Source of the DNA: a virus
Length of the DNA stretch: 22,578 bases
Strand: one strand, 5' to 3'
Virus record (IMG/VR): IMGVR_UViG_3300001472_000207
Span: 1 to 22,578 of that record
Part shown: one piece after another, positions 4,414 through 12,982 of the stretch
Position numbering within the stretch: the first letter of the stretch is position 1
Layout of the letters: each line of letters begins with the position of its first letter
Notes under the pieces: generated by a model
What the model was told of the DNA's origin: nothing
The model's database searches: none
What the model saw: only the letters and a program-made list of their open reading frames with translations
Made by a program: the position numbers and the translations under genes

Positions 4414-4534
4414 ATATATAATATCTACCAACAAAATATCCATGCCTAAAAAAATGGTTGTTACTTGTTCTAAAAAAGATGCAAATACAATTGCAAAACA
4501 ATTAGGAGGAGTAGTTATGTATGAAATTAAGTAA
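4373..4534 (+). CDS. Hypothetical small protein (53 aa)
   Basis: The frame from ATG 4373 reads MQDQNTEGKGVLVKYIISTN, then KISMPKKMVVTCSKKDANTI, then AKQLGGVVMYEIK. The first 41 nt overlap the 4267 gene. A GTG at 4403 and an ATG at 4442 (MPKKM, 30 aa) are shorter options. The stretch before MPKKM already alternates hydrophobic residues like a beta strand (GVLVKYIIST), so I prefer an upstream start. The product looks like a compact alpha/beta fold with one Cys. No family is recognised. The TAA is directly followed by a GTG opening the next frame. Confidence 0.45.
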   Translation: MQDQNTEGKGVLVKYIISTNKISMPKKMVVTCSKKDANTIAKQLGGVVMYEIK

Positions 4535-4603
4535 GTGAGTAAAAATAATTTAGTAACTTTATTAAAAGAAATAGAAGACAAAGTAAATAATGGCAAAAAA
4601 TAA
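4535..4603 (+). CDS. Possible 22-aa micro-ORF
   Basis: A GTG directly abutting the stop of the 53-aa gene opens MSKNNLVTLLKEIEDKVNNGKK, an amphipathic helix. The frame closes 14 nt inside the 4590 gene. It could be a genuine micropeptide or simply a coupling frame. Support is only positional. Confidence 0.25.
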   Translation: MSKNNLVTLLKEIEDKVNNGKK

Positions 4604-4844
4604 GTTAAAACAAGAAATTTACGAAGAGATACAAGAAGAAATGGGAGGAGATTTACAGGAAATAAAACAAATCTGTGAATCCCAGTTTGAATACTTAGAA
4701 AAAATTATGAAAAGAGGAGCTTTCGAAAGCATAAGACTTTCATATTTTGGTAGATTCCATGTAAATCCCAACAGACTAAAAAAATTAAACGATGAAGCTT
4801 TTCAAAGAAGACAATTTTCAAGTAGTAATAAATCCGGAAGCTAA
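4590..4844 (+). CDS. Small HU/IHF-like DNA-binding protein (84 aa)
   Basis: The protein opens with an acidic helix (KQEIYEEIQEEMGGDLQEIKQ, about residues 7-27). It continues SQFEYLEKIMKRGAFESIRLSYFGRFHVNP (31-60), then RLKKLNDEAFQRRQFSSSN. 'ESIRLSYFGRFHVNP' matches the beta-arm entry of HU/IHF proteins, where a helix ends in a GExVxLxGFGTF-like strand. It is shorter than typical HU (about 90 aa) and lacks the arm's RNP segment. DNA bending near the packaging genes would make sense. The next gene starts within it, with a 53-nt overlap. The HU link is an inference. Confidence 0.45.
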   Translation: MAKNKLKQEIYEEIQEEMGGDLQEIKQICESQFEYLEKIMKRGAFESIRLSYFGRFHVNPNRLKKLNDEAFQRRQFSSSNKSGS

Positions 4845-5364
4845 ACTAATACCGGAGTTTAAAAAAATTATAACTAATGACAAAGACAGAAAAAAACGAA
4901 ACGCATACAAGCACCTATCCTACATTTACTTCATGTGCGACTACAGATCTCCCTATTCTATATACCCAGAGAAAGAAAGAACTAAAAGACTGCTCAAAGA
5001 TTTACACATTGACGATAAATCTTCAATCTCCCAATTCATCCTCAACGGGATGGACAAGTACAATGAGTTGCAGCGTACCCCTGCCATAACTAATCTAAAA
5101 GCAATTAAAGAAGGATTGCTTACATCTGCAAAAGTTATTGATGCACTTAATGAACAAATATCTATATCTTTAGAACTTGTTGATGGAGATGAAGACAGAG
5201 ATGTTGGATCTATAATGAAAGATGTAACTAAATTATTACAAGTATCATCAGAAATACCTAAAGCTATAGATACAATAAACTCATTAGAAGAGAAAGTTAA
5301 GAAAGAACAAGCAAATGAAGCACAGATCCGTGGTGGTGGAACTAAAGGAATGTTTGAAGACTAA
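4792..5364 (+). CDS. Candidate small terminase subunit or packaging-associated protein (190 aa)
   Basis: The ATG at 4792 (MKLFKEDNFQVVINPEAKL) lies inside the HU-like gene. The protein continues with DRKKRNAYKHLSYIYFMCDYRSPYS and YPEKERTKRLL, then a long helical segment (PAITNLKAIKEGLLTSAKV to LVDGDEDRDVGSIMKDV), and ends ANEAQIRGGGTKGMFED. Helical proteins just before the large terminase are often small terminase subunits, which recognise the packaging site. No helix-turn-helix is obvious, so the assignment is positional. Codon choice at about 4880-5095 is visibly richer in C-ending codons than the rest of the gene. The stop overlaps the next ATG (TAATG). Confidence 0.4.
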   Translation: MKLFKEDNFQVVINPEAKLIPEFKKIITNDKDRKKRNAYKHLSYIYFMCDYRSPYSIYPEKERTKRLLKDLHIDDKSSISQFILNGMDKYNELQRTPAITNLKAIKEGLLTSAKVIDALNEQISISLELVDGDEDRDVGSIMKDVTKLLQVSSEIPKAIDTINSLEEKVKKEQANEAQIRGGGTKGMFED

Positions 5365-5609
5365 TGAAAAAAATAAAAAATATATTAATTGCTTTTGGAA
5401 ACTTATTTGATGTAGGATGGTACGCTGATAAGATAAATTCTAAGTTAGGAATTTATAAATGGGCAAAACAAAGTAAGTTTCGTAAATGGCAAGAAGGACT
5501 AACCGGTTGGAAGTTTTGGGCATGGCAGATAATAGGAGGAATTACTTTTGTAATTGTAATGGAATTTATACTAAATAAAATAGGCATGACAATGCTACCT
5601 TGGAAATAA
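5364..5609 (+). CDS. Small membrane protein (81 aa)
   Basis: The ATG at 5364 shares a base with the previous stop. The first half is amphipathic and aromatic (FGNLFDVGWYADKINSKLGIYKWAKQ, then WQEGLTGWKFWAWQ). One transmembrane stretch lies at about residues 55-73 (IIGGITFVIVMEFILNKIG), with TMLPWK at the end. Its position between packaging genes suggests a structural or membrane-associated phage factor rather than a host-type transporter. A holin role is possible but not supported by a second span. The stop is coupled to the next ATG (TAATG). Confidence 0.55.
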   Translation: MKKIKNILIAFGNLFDVGWYADKINSKLGIYKWAKQSKFRKWQEGLTGWKFWAWQIIGGITFVIVMEFILNKIGMTMLPWK

Positions 5610-5998
5610 TGGCAAAGATAAAATTTAATACAAATTCTAAATTAAAATGTCTTTGTGGTCATAAATTAAGAATCACAGAGATAAAAAGCGATGGAGTAGA
5701 GTTTGAAAAATTTTGTCCACAATGTGGACGTACTACACATGTTGATTATAAGAATAATGAAACGGGAGGAGAGTTTGTACCATATGGAGCTGCTCATTTT
5801 GTATATGAAAACGATGAAGGTAAAAACTTTAGTGGTACTATAGAAAAAGAAACTGATTTAAAAGGATTAAAATCTTATTGTCATCATCAATATGAAAATG
5901 GACAAAGTTTTTATTTAGTTATATCTAGACTAAAAAAGAACGGACAAGTAGAAGTAGTTAAAAAAGATTATACTCGTACAGAGAGATTAGAAAAATAA
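5609..5998 (+). CDS. Zinc-ribbon protein (129 aa)
   Basis: I chose the ATG at 5609 over a TTG at 5600, because it forms the usual TAATG junction with the previous gene. Two cysteine pairs, C14-x-C16-G-H and C36-x2-C39-G (KCLCGHKL ... KFCPQCGRTTH), make a short zinc ribbon. A beta-rich remainder follows (FVPYGAAHFVYENDEGKNFSG, then SFYLVISRLKKNGQVEVVKKDY). Zinc ribbons of this size bind nucleic acids or scaffold protein contacts. It sits directly before the large terminase with a 1-nt gap, so a packaging or late-transcription role is plausible but unproven. Confidence 0.6.
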   Translation: MAKIKFNTNSKLKCLCGHKLRITEIKSDGVEFEKFCPQCGRTTHVDYKNNETGGEFVPYGAAHFVYENDEGKNFSGTIEKETDLKGLKSYCHHQYENGQSFYLVISRLKKNGQVEVVKKDYTRTERLEK

Positions 5999-5999
5999 T

Positions 6000-7958
6000 A
6001 TGCTGGTAAACACAAGAGCCTTTAGCGAATCAGCTACAAAATTTATAAAAGAGGGAGTATACTGTGGGGACGCTGTAGGTAGTGCTCCTTACTATGAGTA
6101 TTGGGCAGAACAATTAAGACGATGTACAGAAGGATACATTGTAGGAGACACCAGAATCACAGGACATCATTACTTTTATTTAAACTTTTGTAGAATTAAA
6201 CTAACCGAAGCCACAGAAGAACGTAAGGCTGGTTTAAAAACAGTTTCTTTTCCTAATTTCTGGGATGGTGATTACCAATACTTCCACGCATTAGAAAAAT
6301 CTGCAGAACAAGGTAAACATTTAATTGTAGCAAAAGCTAGGCGTAAAGGATTTAGTTACAAAAATGCTGCCATAGCTGCTAATTTATTTAATACTAGACG
6401 TAATTCTTATACATTGCTATGTGCTCATGATAAAAAGTACCTATATCCGAAAGGAATTATGACAATGGTAACTGATTACATGAATTTTCTTAATGAACAC
6501 ACAGGATGGCAGAAAAGAAGACAAGTTGTTGATAAAATCAACCATAAAAGAGCTAGTTATTTACAATATATTAACAAACAAGCAATTGAAAAAGGATATA
6601 AATCAGAAGTAGAGGCTATTACATTTAAAGATAACCCGGATGCTGCTAGAGGTAAAGATGCATCCTTAGTAATATTTGAAGAATGCGGAGCATTTGATAA
6701 TTTAAAAGCATCCTATCTAGCAACACGTCCTTGTGTTGAAGATGGTGGTATTGTTACAGGTCAAATAATTTTATTTGGTACAGGGGGTGATATGCAAGGT
6801 GGAACAATTGATTTTGAGTCTATGTTTTATAACCCAGAAGCTTATGATCTGTATCCCTTTGACAATATATGGGATGAAGGGTCTACAGGATCTACATGTG
6901 GGTTTTTCTTTCCATCATTCCAAAATAAAATAGGTTATATGGATAAAGATGGTAATTCTTTAGCAGATCAAGCAAAAAAAGAAGAAGATGCTAAAAGAGA
7001 CCAACTAAAAAAAGAAGCAAAAGACGCAAGTACCTTAGATAAATATATAACAGAGTATCCTTGGATGCCTAGAGAAGCTTTTTTACAGCAAAGAGGTAAT
7101 ATGTTTCCCGGAGCTGCTTTAGTATCATGGCGTAATGAGTTAATGAGAACAGGATTAGATAAAAAAATGGCAGTAAACGGAATATTAATAGAAACCTCCA
7201 CAGGTATACAATTTAAACCTAGTGATAAAGCAAGACCTGTTTTAAAATTTCCTCATAACAAAGCAGATGATGTAAGAGGGTGTATAATTATGTATCAAGC
7301 TCCCTCATTTAAACAAGAAAAAATACCAGATGATTTATATTTTATAGTACATGATCCTTATTCAAGTGATGGTTATGGTGCCTCGTTAGGAGCTGCTTAT
7401 GTTATAAAAAGAATAAATAATTTCTCCAAACCTGATGATATGATTGTTGCATCTTATGTTGGTAGACCTGAAACTCAAGATGAATACAATTATAATTTAT
7501 TTTTATTAGCAAAATACTATAATGCACAAATAGGGTTTGAAAATGACAGAGGTGAAGTAATACCTTATGCTAAAAGACACAGACTTTTAAATTATTTGTT
7601 ACCAGAAGCAGAATTGTTTGATAAAACAGATGGTGTACGTATACGTAAGCTAAATAGAACTTATGGTATGTCTATGGGGTCTAGTCATAGAAAAAATCAA
7701 GCAGAAATATATCTACGTGACTGGTTAAGAACACCAAGAGGAACACAAGAAGATGGTGATAGAAAATTAAATTTACATTACATTTATGACATTGCTTTGA
7801 TAGATGAGTTAATAAAATACAACACAAAAGGAAACTTTGACCGTGTTTCTGCTCTTCTTGTAGGAATGTTTCATATGAAAGATCTCTATAATAAGGAGAT
7901 AGAATATAATTATGAAGAATCTAATAATTCGTTTTTTAATAGAAGATTTTTTCAGTAA
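6000..7958 (+). CDS. terL: Large terminase subunit (TerL), ATPase and nuclease
   Basis: At 652 aa this is within the range for phage large terminases. The ATPase half has a Walker A-like segment at residues 111-123 (AKARRKGFSYKNA). It also has RGKDASLVIFEECG at 217-230, with a Walker B and paired acidic residues E227-E228, and a coupling motif ILFGTGG at 257-263. The RNase H-fold nuclease half has acidic residues where expected: D452 in IVHDPY, E514/D516 in GFENDRGE, and D614 in NFDRVSALLVGM. It drives ATP-dependent DNA packaging through the portal and cuts the concatemer. The portal gene follows after 9 nt. Pac versus cos use cannot be told from the sequence. Confidence 0.93.
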   Translation: MLVNTRAFSESATKFIKEGVYCGDAVGSAPYYEYWAEQLRRCTEGYIVGDTRITGHHYFYLNFCRIKLTEATEERKAGLKTVSFPNFWDGDYQYFHALEKSAEQGKHLIVAKARRKGFSYKNAAIAANLFNTRRNSYTLLCAHDKKYLYPKGIMTMVTDYMNFLNEHTGWQKRRQVVDKINHKRASYLQYINKQAIEKGYKSEVEAITFKDNPDAARGKDASLVIFEECGAFDNLKASYLATRPCVEDGGIVTGQIILFGTGGDMQGGTIDFESMFYNPEAYDLYPFDNIWDEGSTGSTCGFFFPSFQNKIGYMDKDGNSLADQAKKEEDAKRDQLKKEAKDASTLDKYITEYPWMPREAFLQQRGNMFPGAALVSWRNELMRTGLDKKMAVNGILIETSTGIQFKPSDKARPVLKFPHNKADDVRGCIIMYQAPSFKQEKIPDDLYFIVHDPYSSDGYGASLGAAYVIKRINNFSKPDDMIVASYVGRPETQDEYNYNLFLLAKYYNAQIGFENDRGEVIPYAKRHRLLNYLLPEAELFDKTDGVRIRKLNRTYGMSMGSSHRKNQAEIYLRDWLRTPRGTQEDGDRKLNLHYIYDIALIDELIKYNTKGNFDRVSALLVGMFHMKDLYNKEIEYNYEESNNSFFNRRFFQ

Positions 7959-7967
7959 TTTGTAGCT

Positions 7968-10235
7968 ATGAGTAGAATTCCGAAGCAAAAAATTCCTCGA
8001 AGTCGGAAAACTAAAGATTGGGGGAAGAAAACTATAAATGCCTTTATTGACAGAACTCAGTTTTCTAGTCAACACAAATCGCATATGCATAAATACTATG
8101 ATGCTTACAACGGTAACCTATCCGAAGCAGATTATAATTATGTAATCAATCCTTACAACTCTGAAAAACATAAAACAAAAGGCTTTCCTGCTAAACTCCG
8201 TAGTTACAATATAATTAAACCAGTTATAGATTTATTACTAGGAGAAAAAGCTAAAAGACCTTTTTCACATCAAGTAGTCGTACGTAATTCTGATATGAAA
8301 AGCATGCAAGATGAATTGCTTAAAGATGAGTTACGAACATACCTAGAACAAAAGTTTGTTAATGACCTTAATGAAATGGGTGTAGAAACAGGTATGGATA
8401 CTAAAGAATTACCTCAACTACAACAAATGCAAGAAGACATTGTAGGAAACTACAAAGACATTCGAGCAATAATGGGGCAACAATCTTTAGATTACTTAAT
8501 AGATAAGTTAGAATTACCAGATAATTTACAAACTGCATTTTTTGATTGGTTAGTATCCGGAGAAGTATATACATATAAAGATATTTGCATGGATGATGTA
8601 GAATATGAAGTTGTGTCTCCTTTAGATATAGATTATGAAAAATCACCAGATGTTCAGTTTATAGAAGACGGTGATTGGTGTGTAAGACGTAAGATGATGA
8701 GTATTAATGCTATTCTAGATAATTTTTATGATGTATTAAAAGATTCTGAAATAGATCGTTTAGAAAATCCATCTCAAAAAACAACTACTGGTATAGTGTC
8801 TCCTTTTAGTAATAAATATTCTTCTACTGAGGATACAGAAAGATTTGCAGAAGTTTTACATGTAACATGGAAGTCCTTCACGCGTGTAGGAATACTAACT
8901 TATTATGATGATATGGGTCAAGAACAAAGTATGGTTGTTGACGAAACATATAAAGTAGATGCAGAATCTAACGAAAATGTAGAATATTTTTGGGTTAATC
9001 AGGTTTGGGAAGGGTATAGAATAGATGGTGATATATTTGTCAACATCAGACCCCATCAAGTACAGAGAAACGAAATGTCTAATCTTTCAATTTGTAAGCT
9101 CCCCTACAATGGAAGAATCTACTCAAATAGACACTCGGATCAAATATCCATAGTTTCGATGGGTGTACCCTACCAGATCTTATATAACATATTTCATTAC
9201 AGATTAGAATTATCTATTGCTAAAAATAAAGATAAAATAATGTTAATGGAGATGAACACTATTCCTAAAAGACATGGGTGGGATGAAGAAAAGTTTATGT
9301 ATTATGCTGATGCAATGGGTTATGCATTTATAGATTCTACTGCAGAAGGTAAAAGAGGAGAAAGAGTTTCTTTTAATCAGTTTCAAGTATTAGATATGAG
9401 TTTAGGTCAATACATAGCTGCACAATTCCAATTGTTACAATCTGTAAAACAAGAATGGGAAGAGCTTGTAGGAATATCTAGACAAAGAAAAGGACAAGTG
9501 CAAGCATCTGATGGTATTGGAGCAACAGAAAGAGCTGTGTTTCAATCTTCTGTTATGACCGAAGAGTTATTTAGAAGATTTGATAAATTTACTGAACGAG
9601 AGTTTAATGGTTTACTAGATACATCAAAAGTTGCTTGGAAAGATGGAAAGAAAACTCAATATATTACTAGTGACTATAGAGAAGCTATACTAGATGTAGA
9701 TCCAGGAATGTTCCAAGAAGCAGAGTTTGGTGTGTTTGTTAAAAATAACTCAATTGAACAAGATAAGTTACAAGCTTTAAAACAATTAACATTATCATTC
9801 GCTCAAAATGGAAGTCAACCTGGTACTATAGCAGAAATTCTAGAAGGAAATAACTTTGCACAAATTAAAACAAAATTACAAGAAGTTGATAAGCTTGAGA
9901 AAGAAATACAACAAGCACAACAACAACAAGCTCAACAGATGCAATCACAACAATTACAATCTCAAGCTCAATCTCAAGAGGCAGCTAGACAATTCGAAGC
10001 CTCTGAAAATCAAAAGGATAGAGATAGTAAAATGGAAATAGAACAATTAAAAGTAGCATCTAAAGCTGTCGATCAGGATATGAACGATAATGGAGTGAAT
10101 GATCAAGTAGATTTAGCTAAAGTACAACTCGAAAGAGAGAAATTACAAGTTAAAAAAGAAGAAATAAGAAATAAAAAAGACATTGAAGAGAAAAAAATAG
10201 CTGCACAGAAAAAAATAATAGCTAAAAAACAATAA
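7968..10235 (+). CDS. Portal protein
   Basis: This 755-aa protein comes directly after TerL. The N-terminal part has LRSYNIIKPVIDLLLGEKAKRP, a usual portal entry segment. The wing and stem regions contain GDWCVRRKMMSINAILDNF, SKPYNGR-like strands and QEWEELVGISRQRKG. The portal is a dodecameric ring at one capsid vertex through which DNA enters and exits. The C-terminal ~100 residues are Gln/Ala-rich and then Lys/Glu-rich coiled coil (QQAQQQQAQQMQSQQLQSQ ... EREKLQVKKEEIRNKKDIEE). Within this tail, residues 704-715 (DMNDNGVNDQVD) match an EF-hand or dockerin-like calcium loop. The codons around 9040-9180 use more C-ending triplets than their surroundings. Confidence 0.88.
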   Translation: MSRIPKQKIPRSRKTKDWGKKTINAFIDRTQFSSQHKSHMHKYYDAYNGNLSEADYNYVINPYNSEKHKTKGFPAKLRSYNIIKPVIDLLLGEKAKRPFSHQVVVRNSDMKSMQDELLKDELRTYLEQKFVNDLNEMGVETGMDTKELPQLQQMQEDIVGNYKDIRAIMGQQSLDYLIDKLELPDNLQTAFFDWLVSGEVYTYKDICMDDVEYEVVSPLDIDYEKSPDVQFIEDGDWCVRRKMMSINAILDNFYDVLKDSEIDRLENPSQKTTTGIVSPFSNKYSSTEDTERFAEVLHVTWKSFTRVGILTYYDDMGQEQSMVVDETYKVDAESNENVEYFWVNQVWEGYRIDGDIFVNIRPHQVQRNEMSNLSICKLPYNGRIYSNRHSDQISIVSMGVPYQILYNIFHYRLELSIAKNKDKIMLMEMNTIPKRHGWDEEKFMYYADAMGYAFIDSTAEGKRGERVSFNQFQVLDMSLGQYIAAQFQLLQSVKQEWEELVGISRQRKGQVQASDGIGATERAVFQSSVMTEELFRRFDKFTEREFNGLLDTSKVAWKDGKKTQYITSDYREAILDVDPGMFQEAEFGVFVKNNSIEQDKLQALKQLTLSFAQNGSQPGTIAEILEGNNFAQIKTKLQEVDKLEKEIQQAQQQQAQQMQSQQLQSQAQSQEAARQFEASENQKDRDSKMEIEQLKVASKAVDQDMNDNGVNDQVDLAKVQLEREKLQVKKEEIRNKKDIEEKKIAAQKKIIAKKQ

Positions 10236-10300
10236 AAAGACTATATATAAAGGTAACTATGAACCCTATATATTTTAAATAGAAACTAGTATAATTTAAT

Positions 10301-10308
10301 TAATTTTG
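10301..10308 (+). promoter_or_regulatory. -7-like element (TAATTTTG) before the scaffold gene
   Basis: TAATTTTG fits the Bacteroidota TAnnTTTG consensus and lies 7 nt before the ATG at 10315, so any transcript would have almost no leader. No TTTG is found at the expected upstream distance. The 79-nt gap otherwise holds only A/T-rich sequence. Confidence 0.35.
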
Positions 10309-10314
10309 TAAAAC

Positions 10315-11433
10315 ATGAGTAATAAAGAAGAGAACCTAGATTTATCAAAAGTCACTGTAAGTGATTTGTTAAATGATAAGAAAATCCCTGACTCTACAGA
10401 TCCAAAACCTGAACCGGTTGTGGAAAAAGTAGAAGAAACTGTTGAAGCAACAGAAGAAACAGGAAGTACACAAGAAGTACAGGAAGAAACACAATCTGAG
10501 GAGAGTGTTGAAGAGCCTGTTATTAATGCCGCTGAAGAACCAGTAGCTGAAAACTCTGAGTCTGAAGAAGATTCTGAGCCAACAATTATCCAAAGTTTAA
10601 AAGATAGATTAGGATATGAGATTGTTGGAGAATTTGGAGATGACTATGATGGAATCATAGGTTTAACCAAAGCAGCAGCTACAAAAATGGCAGAAGAGCA
10701 ATTTGAATCAGTATTTTCATCTTTTCCTGATATTCAGGAATATTTGAATTACAGAGTATCTGGAGGAGATCCTGAAAAGTATTTTAAAGTCGCAGCAAAA
10801 GAAATTGACTTTAATACTTTAAAAGTAGATGAAAAAGACGTAGGTATGCAAAAGAAAATTGTAGAAACGTTTTTAAATCAACAAGGATATACAACAGAAG
10901 AAATTGCAGAAACTGTTCAAGATTATGAAGATGCTAAATTATTATATAAAAATGCATCTAGAGCTGTAAACAAACTAGCGGTAACACAAGAGCGAAATAA
11001 GAAACAGTTGATAGAACAACAACAACAAGATGCTCAAGTAGCTGCACAACAAACTCAGCAAACCTGGACTGAGATAAACTCTATTATTAGCAAAGGCAAA
11101 CTTAGAGATTTTACTATTCCAGAAAGCGAGAAGAAAAAATTCTATAATTGGATGGCACAACCAGTGGACGCACAAGGAAAAAGCCAAAGATTATTAGATA
11201 GAGAGAAAATGGATCAAGAGTCTATATTAGCTATGGAATTCCTTATTTATAAGGGGCTTGATTTATCTAAACTCGTAAATACCAAAGCAACCACAAGGCA
11301 GGCTGTGAATTTGAAAAATAAATTAAAATCAAATACACAAACGGCAACCAGAAGAATGAAGGGTAATAAAGGATCGTACAATAAATCTCAAAAGAGAGCT
11401 AGTGTACCTTCTTTAGATAAGCTATTTAGTTAA
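10315..11433 (+). CDS. Probable capsid scaffolding protein
   Basis: At 372 aa and between the portal and the major capsid gene, this is the normal place for a scaffold. The first ~90 residues are disordered and strongly acidic, rich in Glu/Val/Pro/Thr (VEKVEETVEATEETGSTQEV). A structured middle follows (IIQSLKDRLGYEIVGEFGDD), with helical segments such as EDAKLLYKNASRAVNKL and a Gln-rich run (KQLIEQQQQDAQVAAQQTQQ). The C-terminus is basic (KATTRQAVNLKNKLKSNTQT ... KGNKGSYNKSQKRASV) and ends PSLDKLFS. A charged, helical protein with a basic C-terminus that could contact the capsid shell suits a scaffold. Direct sequence homology was not seen. Confidence 0.6.
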   Translation: MSNKEENLDLSKVTVSDLLNDKKIPDSTDPKPEPVVEKVEETVEATEETGSTQEVQEETQSEESVEEPVINAAEEPVAENSESEEDSEPTIIQSLKDRLGYEIVGEFGDDYDGIIGLTKAAATKMAEEQFESVFSSFPDIQEYLNYRVSGGDPEKYFKVAAKEIDFNTLKVDEKDVGMQKKIVETFLNQQGYTTEEIAETVQDYEDAKLLYKNASRAVNKLAVTQERNKKQLIEQQQQDAQVAAQQTQQTWTEINSIISKGKLRDFTIPESEKKKFYNWMAQPVDAQGKSQRLLDREKMDQESILAMEFLIYKGLDLSKLVNTKATTRQAVNLKNKLKSNTQTATRRMKGNKGSYNKSQKRASVPSLDKLFS

Positions 11434-11442
11434 TTTAATTTT

Positions 11443-11469
11443 TTTTTAATCTTTTAATTTATATTTATC
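11443..11469 (+). promoter_or_regulatory. Conserved A/T leader before the major capsid gene
   Basis: TTTTTAATCTTTTAATTTAT, followed by ATTTATC and the ATG, is nearly identical to 14928-14953 before the 278-aa structural gene. It may be a shared late promoter, translational enhancer or ribosome-binding leader typical of Bacteroidota. No Shine-Dalgarno site is seen. Confidence 0.5.
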
Positions 11470-12906
11470 ATGGCAGCAGATAACGCTAAAAAACTTCGTT
11501 TATACGAAGACATTTTCAACGCTGAGGGTATGACTGACGAAAACTCGTTAGCGAACGCCCTTATGACTCAGCCTGATGTACTTTCACCGGTAATTACTCA
11601 CTTAGCTGGAAAAGAAGACAAGAGGTTTCCTCTTTCTTTTCTAACAGAAGGAGTAGGAGCTGTGAATTACATCAATGACATTGAGTACGACTATCCAGTA
11701 ATGGGTAGATTAAACAAAACCGTAAGAGCTTCAGCTCTAGTTAGCGGTTCCGGAGTAAACTCCACTAGATTTAAAGTTAAGTTCGATGAAAAATGGTTCA
11801 TCAAACAATACATTATTGAAAGTGAAGGAGGAGTCCAAGCTAGAATTATGGAAGATCCATATGAAGCAGACGGCGGTTGGGTATACACTTTACAATTAGT
11901 TACAGCTGACGCTACTGACTCAGTAGCATCTAACGATGTAGCAGACAAAAAATGGGTACAATTATTTGCACCTACTGCTATTTCCGGATCAGTTGGTAAC
12001 GAAAGTAACTGGGTTGCTCCATCTAAAATGAGAAATCAAATCTCTCTAATCAGAAAATCCTACAGATATGAAGGAAATATGCCTGACAGAGTGGTTAATT
12101 TTGAATTTAATGTTGACGGAAAGAAGACTAACCTATGGTATGACTTCGAAGAATATCAACACATGTTAAGATGGAAAGAAGAAACAGAATATGCATTATG
12201 GTATTCTAAATACAATAGATCTACTGATGGAACTATTGCTCTTAAAGATGACAACAACAAACCAATTCCTTTAGGAGCTGGTGTTATCGAGCAAATTCCT
12301 AATGTTGATTCTTACTCTAGTTTAACAGCTACAAAAATCAAGTCTGTAGTAAGAGACGCTCTATATGGAGCTTCTGATGCTCAAGACATGAACATTGTTC
12401 TATTTACTGGATTAGGTGGTATGGAAGAATTCGATAACGCAATGAAAGACGAGCTATCTTCAGGTTCTTATATCAAGAACACAGATCCTAGTGCATTTAT
12501 GTCGGGTGGAAGTAACGCTTTACAATTCGGAGGTTTCTTTACTTCTTACAAGCACATTGATGGTCACGTAATTACGGTAAGACATTTACCTTTATTTGAT
12601 CACGGTGCTAGAGCATTAAACAGTCCAAAACATCCAGTGACAGGACTACCTCTAGAATCATACAGAATGATTTTCTTAGACATGTCATCATATGACGGTC
12701 AGAAAAACGTTCAAATGATTTCTAGAAAAGGAAGAGAACTTGTTAGATGGGCAGTAGCCGGAGCAAGTGTCCCTCCAGGATTCAATGGTGGAAACTCCCT
12801 AAGAGCAAATGACGTAGACGGTGCATCTGTACACTTTATGAAAGAGTGCGGAATTGCAATAAGACGTGCTACGAACTGTTTGCATTTAGAGTGTGTTAAA
12901 TCATAA
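11470..12906 (+). CDS. Major capsid protein
   Basis: The 478-aa protein begins MAADNAKKLRLYEDIFNAEG. Its features suit an HK97-fold capsid of this phage group: an N-terminal helix region, VGAVNYINDIEYDYPVMGRL, a long beta-rich centre, and QMISRKGRELVRWAVAGASVPPGF near the end. Together with the terminase, portal and scaffold order, this makes the call secure. Codons are visibly enriched in C-ending forms (AAC, TTC, GAC) compared with TerL, as expected for a highly expressed gene. It is preceded by the conserved A/T leader and followed by a strong terminator, so it probably has its own abundant transcript. The HK97 fold is inferred from family context. Confidence 0.85.
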   Translation: MAADNAKKLRLYEDIFNAEGMTDENSLANALMTQPDVLSPVITHLAGKEDKRFPLSFLTEGVGAVNYINDIEYDYPVMGRLNKTVRASALVSGSGVNSTRFKVKFDEKWFIKQYIIESEGGVQARIMEDPYEADGGWVYTLQLVTADATDSVASNDVADKKWVQLFAPTAISGSVGNESNWVAPSKMRNQISLIRKSYRYEGNMPDRVVNFEFNVDGKKTNLWYDFEEYQHMLRWKEETEYALWYSKYNRSTDGTIALKDDNNKPIPLGAGVIEQIPNVDSYSSLTATKIKSVVRDALYGASDAQDMNIVLFTGLGGMEEFDNAMKDELSSGSYIKNTDPSAFMSGGSNALQFGGFFTSYKHIDGHVITVRHLPLFDHGARALNSPKHPVTGLPLESYRMIFLDMSSYDGQKNVQMISRKGRELVRWAVAGASVPPGFNGGNSLRANDVDGASVHFMKECGIAIRRATNCLHLECVKS

Positions 12907-12924
12907 TACTTAACTTAGTGAATT

Positions 12925-12962
12925 AGGGGGTATTTTATATCCCCTGGTTTACTATTTTTTTT
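12925..12962 (+). terminator. Rho-independent terminator after the capsid gene
   Basis: AGGGG (12925-12929) pairs with CCCCT (12941-12945). The pairing extends inward through a G-T wobble and TAT/ATA to a TTT loop. TTTACTATTTTTTTT follows. It lies 18 nt after the capsid stop. Confidence 0.8.
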
Positions 12963-12982
12963 AACTAGTAAATTATAAAATT

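Noticed and set aside
9898-10030. DNA repeat in the portal gene tail (CAACAA-type)
   Set aside because: It is simple coding low complexity from Gln/Ala codons, not a separate repeat element.
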